Source: Bryobacterales bacterium (GTDB lineage: Bacteria > Acidobacteriota > Terriglobia > Bryobacterales > Bryobacteraceae). Taken from it: a DNA stretch of 8,959 bases. Within the stretch, counting starts at the first letter, position 1. Each line of letters starts with the position of its first letter. The translations under genes were made by a program, and so were the position numbers. Below are positions 1 to 5,991 of the stretch, piece by piece. The stretch is from assembly GCA_025456495.1 (NCBI GenBank), contig JALOKO010000114.1, positions 1-8,959 on the forward strand. Direction: 5' to 3'. The notes beneath the pieces are model-generated. The model did no database searches. It was not told the DNA's origin and worked only from the letters and a program-made list of their open reading frames with translations.

Positions 1-266
1 AATTAAACCAATACCACCGATAATACCACCTGTAACAAGACATCACACGTGTCCACAACCCATCACAGAACGAGGGCAAGCACCAACAGTGCCGCCAGAG
101 CCCGCATACTCTACTGATGATAGCGGGATTCCTCGCGCTGCGGAAATCTATCTTCGGCCATTTCTGGGACGTTCCGCCCCCCGCGCCGCCTTCTTGCGAT
201 TTTCCGTGCAGATTGTCTGAGAATTTTCCCGCCTTGCGGGGACTATATCCCATGAAGGGTGAGTGT
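1..266. other. Upstream region without a supported gene
   Basis: No coding frame is convincing here. The first ~110 nt differ clearly from the rest of the window: they are rich in A and C and very poor in G on this strand, with a short repeat (ATACCACC at 11-18 and 23-30) and an 8-nt palindrome ACACGTGT at 45-52. From about 150 onward the sequence returns to the GC-rich local style. The frame of the following gene stays open back to an ATG at 117, but the residues it would add (proline- and cysteine-rich, before the hydrophobic signal) look like untranslated sequence. No clear -35/-10 pair was found. Confidence 0.5.
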
Positions 267-2723
267 ATGCTGCTCCTCCAAGGAATTCCCTCGCTGCTGA
301 TGGCCATCGCGCGACTGGCGTTGGCCATCAGCCTTGCTTTACTGCTCCCGCAGATTATGCGTGGAGCGACGGCCCATGGATCCGCTGACCTGTTCCAGGG
401 CGAGACCCCGTTCCGCGCTATCGCCTACGACATCCCGGACGGCGCCTGGCCGAACACGTTGCCGCCATTGTGCCTGCTGGCGCGCGACCTGCCCCTGATC
501 GCTGAGACCGGCGCAACGGCCGTGTACACCCGCGGTGCGCCTCCCGCTGATGGCGATCACGTCTTTCTTAGCCTCCTGGCCAGCACCCGTTTGCATTGGG
601 TGGCCGCCTATCCCCTTCCCGAGGATGTGGACCGCGGCAAACCGTTACTGACGCAAAAGCAAAGGATCCTGGACCGCTTTGCCGCGTTCGCGGAACGCTA
701 CGGCGGAAATCGCAACCTACGGGCCGTGGCGCTGGACTTCGGCAAGGAACACCTGGAGGAATCGGCCGCCATGGCGCCGGAATTCGCCGCCATCCTGAAG
801 CGCTACTTCCCCGCCAACACCCCACGCCTGGGACACGTGGCTTACACAGCGTCACGGCTGGAGGTCACCCCTCCCGGAGTGCAGTTCTGGATCTACCGCT
901 TTGAGAACAGCCTGCCCACCAACATCACCCGCCTCAGCCTGCGTCAGCGTACGACGCTTCCGGTGGTGTTTGACCTGACGGAAGTGGCCACCCAGTTGGT
1001 TCCCCCTGAGAACGCACCGCCCGGGGTGGTGCAGCCATCCTGGCGCGACTACCTGAGTCTCTTCCGCGGCGGCGATGCCAGCCAGCCCCTGCTGACCTTG
1101 CGATTCCTGGGAAAGCGGCAGCTTTCCTCGTCCTCCACCGCCATCGCCAACAATGGCGCCACCACCACCACGGTGAGCTACCGCTACCTGCGCGACGGGC
1201 TGTTTGTGGGAATTCGGGATAGCTCACTGCTGGAGAATCTGCAGCCCACGTTGTTCTCAGTGCAGCAGCGCGAGGACTGGGGCGCGAACGCCCTGGAAAA
1301 CCACGCCGCCGCGCCCAGCGTCACCCGCGTCTCGAATGCCGCCACGGACGGCCCGGATCTCTCACCAGGCACCCAGATTAGCCTGGAGGGAAATCTTTTC
1401 CAAACCAAGCCAACGGCCTGGGGCAGCGCCGAATGGCCCCTGCACGCGGGCGCGCGCTGTGTCTGTGTGGCGGGTCGTCCCGTTCCCATGCGACAACTGG
1501 CCGCGGTCTCAGCCACAGGGCAGCTACCCTGGCTGCTGGAGCCGGGGGCGACCGAACTGCGGCTGATCCGTGAGGGCGTGGCCTCCGCCCCGGTCCCGCT
1601 ATCTCTGAAGACCTATTCACCCGGCATCTTCGCCAAGGACATGCAGCGCAGCGGCGCGAACGCGCTGAACGGTTGCAGCGCCGATTCAGCTACGGGACTC
1701 AAGCCTGGCGAGACATTGCAGTTACGCGTCACAGGCGCCGGGCCATTGAACGGCGGGTTGGGCGCATGGAAGGTCTTCCTGGATGGCGCGGAAGCACAGC
1801 TACTCACAGCGGGCCTGGACAGCGAGGAACCCGGTGCGGCACGCATCGCCATCCAGGTGCCCGCGCAGGCTCTGGCGCCCGCCAAGCCCGGCCTCTACCT
1901 CGTCCGCGGTGACCATGCCAGCAACATCCTGCCTGTCTCGTATGCGGGGGATGCCCGGCCCACCGTGGGGTTGGTGGCCAGCGCCGCCAGCATCCAGCTT
2001 TCCCCGGGTTCCCTCTCGGATGTGGTTCGCATTCGAACCGAGGGTCTCAATGGCTTTTGCGGCAAGGTGGACTTTGAGGTTATGGGGCTGCCACAGGGCG
2101 TCAAGGCGATCATCCGTCCGGTGGACGCTGGCACGGAAGCCACCCTGCAACTGAGTGCCGACGCCTCCGCCACACCGGTGGAAAAGCATCGGATCTTCCT
2201 CTACGCCGTGCCCGCGCAAGGCGACCTGCAACTGCTGACCCTGGACTTGAGCGTCGTCACCAAACGGGAAGCGGCGGAACTGGTGGTGCAGTCAGCTGGC
2301 TTCGCGGCAGGCCCATCGGCCGCCTTCCTGCTGGACGGGCAGTTGGTTCCCGGCATGGCCACGCCGCCTCTGCAGGGGATGTTCCTGCTGGTGATTCACC
2401 CCGTGACGGGTGTCGCCTCGCCGGTGGAAGTCTACAACACCTACCGCATGCCAGCCGACAGCGACGCGCTGGAGGCTCGCTTGAAAGGACTTCCCACGAA
2501 AACGATCATCGCCATGGCAATTGCCGACGATGCGACGCTGTGGATGAGCCCCAGCTTGCGGGCCACCCTCCTCAGCCGGTTCGGAAGCATGCTGGTGCAT
2601 AAGATCGCCTACCAGCATTCCTGGGCCTTCATCGCCCGGGCGGACACCACAATCGCGATCGCCGAGGCCAGTGCCGCCACGCAGATGGTGGAGGTAAAGG
2701 CGACGCTGAAGTTCGGCCAGTAG
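267..2723 (+). CDS. Secreted multidomain protein: TIM-barrel-like front, Solibacter-type and Ig-like modules, C-terminal ILEI/FAM3 domain
   Basis: An 818-residue exported protein of unknown function. The start at 267 is chosen because AAGGG (255-259) lies 7 nt upstream and a hydrophobic signal segment follows (about residues 12-32); ATGs at 117, 252 and 300 are alternatives in the same frame. After the signal, about residues 45-250 resemble a worn clan-A glycosidase barrel (ARDLPLIAETGATAVYTRG, then AFAERYGGN and ALDFGKEH), but I cannot place catalytic acids with confidence. About 349-456 match the Solibacter C-terminal domain pattern: VSNAA, LSPGTQISLEG, APVPLSL, YSPGIF. A second related unit covers about 457-560, and an Ig-like unit (GLNGFCGKVDFEVMGLPQGV) about 565-665. 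The last ~140 residues match the ILEI/FAM3 fold: LLVIHPVTG, YNTY, ADDAT (753-757), GS (773-774) and SWAFIA (785-790). Such architectures suggest carbohydrate or surface binding, which is inference. It converges on argD. Confidence 0.85.
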   Translation: MLLLQGIPSLLMAIARLALAISLALLLPQIMRGATAHGSADLFQGETPFRAIAYDIPDGAWPNTLPPLCLLARDLPLIAETGATAVYTRGAPPADGDHVFLSLLASTRLHWVAAYPLPEDVDRGKPLLTQKQRILDRFAAFAERYGGNRNLRAVALDFGKEHLEESAAMAPEFAAILKRYFPANTPRLGHVAYTASRLEVTPPGVQFWIYRFENSLPTNITRLSLRQRTTLPVVFDLTEVATQLVPPENAPPGVVQPSWRDYLSLFRGGDASQPLLTLRFLGKRQLSSSSTAIANNGATTTTVSYRYLRDGLFVGIRDSSLLENLQPTLFSVQQREDWGANALENHAAAPSVTRVSNAATDGPDLSPGTQISLEGNLFQTKPTAWGSAEWPLHAGARCVCVAGRPVPMRQLAAVSATGQLPWLLEPGATELRLIREGVASAPVPLSLKTYSPGIFAKDMQRSGANALNGCSADSATGLKPGETLQLRVTGAGPLNGGLGAWKVFLDGAEAQLLTAGLDSEEPGAARIAIQVPAQALAPAKPGLYLVRGDHASNILPVSYAGDARPTVGLVASAASIQLSPGSLSDVVRIRTEGLNGFCGKVDFEVMGLPQGVKAIIRPVDAGTEATLQLSADASATPVEKHRIFLYAVPAQGDLQLLTLDLSVVTKREAAELVVQSAGFAAGPSAAFLLDGQLVPGMATPPLQGMFLLVIHPVTGVASPVEVYNTYRMPADSDALEARLKGLPTKTIIAMAIADDATLWMSPSLRATLLSRFGSMLVHKIAYQHSWAFIARADTTIAIAEASAATQMVEVKATLKFGQ

Positions 2724-2740
2724 CAGGCGCCTTGGCCGCC

Positions 2741-3964
2741 CTAACCGGCCCGCTTCAGGACGCGGTCAAGGCCCTTGATGGCGCGGTCAACATCCTTCTT
2801 CCGCAGCACAAATGGAGGCAGGAAGCGCAGCACGGTATTGTTCGTGCAGTTGATTAGCAGGCCCTCGTTCATCGCGTCCACGACAATGTCTTTGCCGGGC
2901 CGGTCCAGTTCCACTCCCAGCATCAGGCCTGCCCCGCGCACTTCCTTCACCATGGGGTGCTTCGCGGCCAGCTTCTGCAGTTGGGCCTTGAAGTAGGCCC
3001 CCACCTCGCGAATGCTGGGGAGCAATTCCTCCAGGATGTCCAAGGACTCCAGGCCCACCCGGCACGCCAGCGGCCCACCGCCAAACGTGGTGCCATGCAT
3101 GCCGGCGCTGATGGTGACAGCCGCCTTTTCGTTGACGCAAATCACCCCCAGGGGGAGCCCGGCCGCAATCGGTTTGGCGGTCACCATCACATCGGGAAGC
3201 ACGGCCGGTTCGCACATCTGATAAGCAAAGTAGCGGCCCAGGCGGCCCACCCCGCACTGAATCTCGTCAAACACCAGCAGCGCATTGTACCTGTCGGCAA
3301 GTGCGCGCGCCTTGCGCAGGTATTCCTCCGGCATGGGATAGATGCCGCCCTCGCCCTGCACCACTTCCAGCACAATGCCAGCGGTGTTCTCATTCACGGC
3401 CGCTTCCAGCGCGGCCAAGTCACCCTTGGACACGTACTTCACGCCCGGCAGAAGCGGCTCAAAATCCTTGCGATACTTCGGCTGACCCGTCAGCGCCAGG
3501 GCGCCGGTGGAACGGCCATGGAAGGAATTCTCCAGCGAGACAATCTCATACTTCGATGAGGACACGCGGTGGCCATGCGCGCGCACCATCTTGATGGCGC
3601 CCTCCATCGCTTCCGTCCCTGAGTTCGCGAAGAAGGTGCGCTGCAGCCCGCTAATGCTGGCCAGCCGCTTGGCCAGCAGACCTTGGTAGGGATGGTAGTA
3701 GAGGTTTGAGCTATGGATCATCAGCGCAGCCTGTTCCTGAATCACCTTCAGGATGCGAGGATGGGCGTGTCCCAGCCCGTTCACGCCGATGCCCGAAATG
3801 AGATCGAGGTACTCCTGCCCACGGTCATCCCAGACATAGGCGCCTTCTCCGCGGACCAACAACAAGGGATAGCGACCGTAATTCTGCAGGACGTACGCCT
3901 TCTCCAGATCCATCACTTGATCGAGACTATAGCGGGAGTTCCGCTTTCCGGAAAAAAGACCCAT
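2741..3964 (-). CDS. argD: Acetylornithine aminotransferase (class III, PLP-dependent)
   Basis: A 407-residue cytoplasmic enzyme of arginine biosynthesis. It transfers the amino group of glutamate to N-acetylglutamate semialdehyde to give N-acetylornithine; relatives also accept succinyl-diaminopimelate precursors of lysine. Visible family signatures are GVNGLGHAHP (60-69), the phosphate-binding NSGTEA (114-119), FHGRS (148-152), the cofactor-contacting VFDEIQCGVGRLG (231-243, Asp233 to the pyridine nitrogen), the Schiff-base lysine Lys264 in TAKPIAAGLPLG, GTTFGGGPLA (291-300) and LRFLPP (379-384). The length is normal for ArgD. The first ~17 residues are an extension compared with many ArgD proteins; Met18 (codon at 3911-3913) is an alternative start. 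It stands alone here with no other arg gene, divergent from the oxidoreductase and convergent with the secreted protein. Ornithine or 4-aminobutyrate aminotransferase is less likely given the length and motifs. Confidence 0.92.
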   Translation of the reverse strand: MGLFSGKRNSRYSLDQVMDLEKAYVLQNYGRYPLLLVRGEGAYVWDDRGQEYLDLISGIGVNGLGHAHPRILKVIQEQAALMIHSSNLYYHPYQGLLAKRLASISGLQRTFFANSGTEAMEGAIKMVRAHGHRVSSSKYEIVSLENSFHGRSTGALALTGQPKYRKDFEPLLPGVKYVSKGDLAALEAAVNENTAGIVLEVVQGEGGIYPMPEEYLRKARALADRYNALLVFDEIQCGVGRLGRYFAYQMCEPAVLPDVMVTAKPIAAGLPLGVICVNEKAAVTISAGMHGTTFGGGPLACRVGLESLDILEELLPSIREVGAYFKAQLQKLAAKHPMVKEVRGAGLMLGVELDRPGKDIVVDAMNEGLLINCTNNTVLRFLPPFVLRKKDVDRAIKGLDRVLKRAG

Positions 3965-3972
3965 ATGCTTCT

Positions 3973-3978
3973 ATCATA
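3973..3978 (-). promoter_or_regulatory. Candidate -10 box (TATGAT) next to the argD start
   Basis: Read on the minus strand, TATGAT ends 8 nt before the first argD ATG, so initiation 7-8 nt downstream would give an almost leaderless mRNA. Only a weak AGAAG precedes the ATG. No matching -35 hexamer lies at 16-18 nt, so the promoter is tentative. If transcription does start here, translation may instead use Met18. Confidence 0.25.
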
Positions 3979-4065
3979 GGGCAGGCTTGGGGAAGCGCCC
4001 GGAATCGGTGGCGCGCCGCAGCGCCCGGGGAGCCCCAGGCAAACGTTCCAGGCCAGTCGCTTCTA

Positions 4066-4113
4066 CCCCGTTTGTTGCCCCTTGCAACACCCCTTCCGTA
4101 ACCCCTTGCGTGC
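4066..4113. repeat. Four 12-nt direct repeats with CCCC at each start (intergenic)
   Basis: Between the divergent argD and oxidoreductase genes, CCCC recurs at 4066, 4078, 4090 and 4102, exactly 12 nt apart. The last three units begin CCCCTTGC, CCCCTTCC and CCCCTTGC. On the opposite strand this gives four GGGG runs separated by 8 nt each. It may be a cluster of regulator half-sites or a G-quadruplex-capable stretch; nothing in the sequence decides between them. The rest of the 210-nt spacer (3965-4174) also holds GCGCCCGG twice (3995 and 4021), but no convincing -35/-10 pair. Confidence 0.55.
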
Positions 4114-4174
4114 GGTGCGGGCGAAGAGTTGGCTAGACTAGGAGCAATTCGCCGAGGAGCCAATACCAGCAAGC

Positions 4175-5533
4175 ATGCAACCCAAACAGCCCAGTCCTTC
4201 CGTATCGTCGTCCCAGGACGCATTCCCGTCGGCGACCACGTCGCAGTCGTCCGCGGTCAATCGTCGGGACCTCCTGAAGACGGGCGCCCTGGGCGCCATG
4301 GCAGCCGGATTCCCCGCCGTCCTGCGCGCGGCGGATATCAGCAACAGCATCAAGGTGGGCCTGGTGGGCTGTGGCGGACGCGGTACCGGCGCCGCCGCGC
4401 AGGCCCTGAAAGCCGATGACTATTCCGTATTGACCGCGATGGCCGACATTGCCCCGGAGCAGATCGACAAGAGTCTGGCGTCGCTGGGGCGCGTGTTTGG
4501 GGAACGCACCGAAACCAAGGTGCAGGTGGCGCAGTCCGCCCGCTTCCTGGGCCTGGATGCCTACCAGAAAGTCATCGACAGCAACGTGGATGTGGTGCTG
4601 CTGGCCACGCCCCCCGGCTTTCGCCCCATGCAGTATGCGGCCGCAGTTGCCGCCGGCAAACATCTCTTCGTGGAAAAGCCCGTCGCCGTGGATGCTCCTG
4701 GCGTCCGCAGCGTGCTGCAGCAATCGGAGTTGGCTGCGAGCAAGGGCCTGAACGTGGTGGCCGGCTTCTGCTGGCGCTACAGCAACTACATCCAGGAAAC
4801 TTTCGACCAGATTCTGGGCGGCGCCATTGGCGACCTGGTTGCCTACTACGCCACGTACTACACAAGCCCCGTCAAGCCCATGCCGCCCGCCAGCAGCCGT
4901 CCCGAGGGCATGAGCGACGTGCAGTGGCAGACGCAGAACTGGTACAACTTCACCTACCTCTGTGGCGATGGATTGGTGGAGCAGGCCGTCCATTCCGTGG
5001 ACAAGGTGGCTTGGGCCATGCGCGACCAGCCCCCCGTAAGCTGCGTGGCCGTGGGGGGACGCCAGATCCCGGCCGAGGGTGGCAACATCTACGATCACTT
5101 TGAGGTGAACTACCTCTACCCCAATAACGTCCGCGCCTTTGTCGCCTGCCGCCAGATCCCTGGCTGCTACAACGAAAATGCTGACTACATTCTGGGCTCC
5201 AAAGGCGCCTGCACCATCGGTCGCGGCCCCCTCCCGCGCATCGAGGGCCAGAACGCCTGGACCTTCGCCGGCCAGAAGAACGACATGTACCAGCAGGAAC
5301 ATGATGTGCTTTTCGCCTCCATTCGCCAAGGCAAGGCACTGAACGACGGCAAGCGCATGGCAGATTCCACCCTGCTGGCAATCATGGGCCGTATGGCCGC
5401 CTACACCGGCCAAACCATCACGTGGGAACAAGCACTCAACAGCCAGGAGCAGCTCTTCCCCGATAACCTCGATTGGAACGGCAGCTTCGAACCGCCACCG
5501 TTGGCGCTTCCCGGCCGCACCAAGTTCGTCTAG
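4175..5533 (+). CDS. Tat-exported Gfo/Idh/MocA family oxidoreductase
   Basis: A 452-residue NAD(P)-dependent dehydrogenase-like protein, probably acting on a sugar or sugar derivative outside the cytoplasm. The N terminus is a Tat signal: a long polar stretch, then NRRDLLKTG with the arginine pair at 30-31, a small-residue hydrophobic segment, and an RAA cleavage region near 51-53. The Rossmann nucleotide loop VGLVGCGGRG (61-70) follows directly. Other family marks are ATPPGFR (144-150), FVEKPVAV (165-172, with the conserved lysine Lys168), and EQAVHSVDKVAW (269-280), which places His273 and Asp276 where this family keeps its active-site pair. Tat export fits a protein folded around its cofactor before transport. 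GAGGAG (4154-4159) is the only ribosome-binding candidate and lies 15 nt from the ATG, longer than usual. The substrate cannot be read from the sequence, and neighbours give no pathway context. A GH109-type glycosidase was considered, but no distinctive support was seen. Confidence 0.9.
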   Translation: MQPKQPSPSVSSSQDAFPSATTSQSSAVNRRDLLKTGALGAMAAGFPAVLRAADISNSIKVGLVGCGGRGTGAAAQALKADDYSVLTAMADIAPEQIDKSLASLGRVFGERTETKVQVAQSARFLGLDAYQKVIDSNVDVVLLATPPGFRPMQYAAAVAAGKHLFVEKPVAVDAPGVRSVLQQSELAASKGLNVVAGFCWRYSNYIQETFDQILGGAIGDLVAYYATYYTSPVKPMPPASSRPEGMSDVQWQTQNWYNFTYLCGDGLVEQAVHSVDKVAWAMRDQPPVSCVAVGGRQIPAEGGNIYDHFEVNYLYPNNVRAFVACRQIPGCYNENADYILGSKGACTIGRGPLPRIEGQNAWTFAGQKNDMYQQEHDVLFASIRQGKALNDGKRMADSTLLAIMGRMAAYTGQTITWEQALNSQEQLFPDNLDWNGSFEPPPLALPGRTKFV

Positions 5534-5596
5534 TTTTGATTTTGTCCCGGACTGGAATTCCCAACCCGGCACACCCGCGGATCGCGCACTCCAGGC

Positions 5597-5770
5597 ATGC
5601 CGTACGCCAACGGCGCACTGGGCGAACCGGGCGCACTGGGCAAACCGGGTGCACTGGGCAAACAGGGCGCACTGGGCAAACAGGGCGATTGCGCGCGATC
5701 GTCAGCAATCGCTCGGAGGGGAATACCCATTCTTGGTGCGGTTTCCGTCGAAATCGGTTGCCAAACCTGA
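5597..5770 (+). CDS. Possible small protein with collagen-like Gly-X-Y repeats
   Basis: A 57-codon frame starting MPYAN continues as nine consecutive Gly-X-Y triplets built from GALGEP, GALGKP and GALGKQ (twice) and ending GDC, then a 25-residue non-repetitive tail rich in small and hydrophobic residues with one more cysteine (C55). Pro and Lys/Glu at X-Y positions are typical of bacterial collagen-like segments. Against it: the ribosome site is weak (only AGG about 5 nt upstream), nine triplets are very few for a stable triple helix, and because the DNA unit is 18 nt without stops every frame across the array stays open. It shares the frame of the upstream oxidoreductase but two stops lie between. 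I regard it as possible, not established. Confidence 0.22.
   Translation: MPYANGALGEPGALGKPGALGKQGALGKQGDCARSSAIARRGIPILGAVSVEIGCQT
5613..5684. repeat. Tandem repeat, 4 units of 18 nt
   Basis: Four adjacent units of exactly 18 nt begin at 5613, 5631, 5649 and 5667. The consensus is GCGCACTGGGCAAACMGG. Neighbouring units differ at only one to two positions (for example GCGAACCGG in unit 1, GTGCAC in unit 3), which implies recent duplication. The unit is a multiple of three, so it would be tolerated in a coding frame. Confidence 0.9.
5685..5712. other. Inverted repeat at the end of the tandem array
   Basis: GCGATTGC (5685-5692) and GCAATCGC (5705-5712) are perfect 8-nt complements with a 12-nt loop that itself contains CGATCG. 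The stem starts on the base after the last 18-nt unit. No T-run follows, so it is not a standard intrinsic terminator. It could be the end of oxidoreductase transcripts or a remnant of the process that built the array. Confidence 0.5.
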
Positions 5771-5775
5771 TTAAT

Positions 5776-5836
5776 GGTCAATCTCGCACTTATTTTTTAC
5801 TTTTCGATTGACCTCGCATTCAAATCGGAGTTAGAT
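5776..5836 (+). promoter_or_regulatory. Candidate sigma-70 promoter within an inverted-repeat operator, upstream of the activator gene
   Basis: TTGACC (5808-5813) and TTAGAT (5831-5836) are separated by 17 nt; the -35 box is one base off consensus, the -10 box is weak. GGTCAATC (5776-5783) and GATTGACC (5806-5813) form a perfect 8-nt inverted repeat with centres 30 nt apart (about three helix turns), and the right arm contains the -35 box. CTCGCA is also repeated 30 nt apart (5783 and 5813). A protein bound to both arms would cover the promoter. It would give an mRNA leader of about 150 nt before the regulator start. Confidence 0.4.
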
Positions 5837-5991
5837 AGCTGTAACGTCATACCGTTCATCTTGGTGGAAGTCAGCGATGGGGAGAATTCTGGCCACGATT
5901 GCGCAGTCTTTGTGACTGAGGCAGTCTGGCTCCCATGCGTTCCAGTTCGTTGTTGTTGCGCAGCCCGGATGCCGCGCGAGGAATTTCAGCG

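Larger units (their letters stand above)
5534..5991. other. 458-nt stretch without a confident gene
   Basis: This spacer separates the oxidoreductase from the sigma-54 activator. In order it holds an 18-nt tandem repeat, which also reads as a possible small collagen-like frame, then a GC-rich hairpin. The base composition then turns sharply AT-rich near 5770-5840, where there is an inverted repeat and a sigma-70-like promoter. The ribosome binding site of the regulator is at the end. No terminator with a T-run follows the oxidoreductase gene. Confidence 0.6.

Noticed and set aside
240..252. GGGACTATATCCC imperfect palindrome at the upstream ATG of the first gene
   Set aside because: Only 4-nt arms around a 5-nt centre; too weak to call an operator or hairpin.
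2715..2745. Possible terminator between the convergent first gene and argD
   Set aside because: Only a GGCCA...TGGCC pairing of 5 nt is present with no T-run on either strand; the 17-nt gap is too short for a standard bidirectional terminator.
4133..5572. A 479-codon minus-strand open frame covering the whole oxidoreductase gene, longer than that gene
   Set aside because: It is a His/Val/Ala-rich shadow with no recognisable domain, while the plus strand carries clear Tat, Rossmann and EKP motifs. Long antisense frames are common in GC-rich genes.
5436..5781. Minus-strand frames with Pro/Val or Pro/Ser/Ala repeats across the 18-nt array
   Set aside because: The 18-nt unit has no stop in any frame, so repeats appear in all of them. 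These two run into the oxidoreductase end and have no domain support.
5890..5905. Possible second sigma-54 promoter (TGGCCACG...GCGCA) before the activator gene
   Set aside because: GG and GC are correctly spaced only if the -12 box reads TGCGC in place of TTGC; about 8 of 12 defined positions fit, far below the site at 8267.
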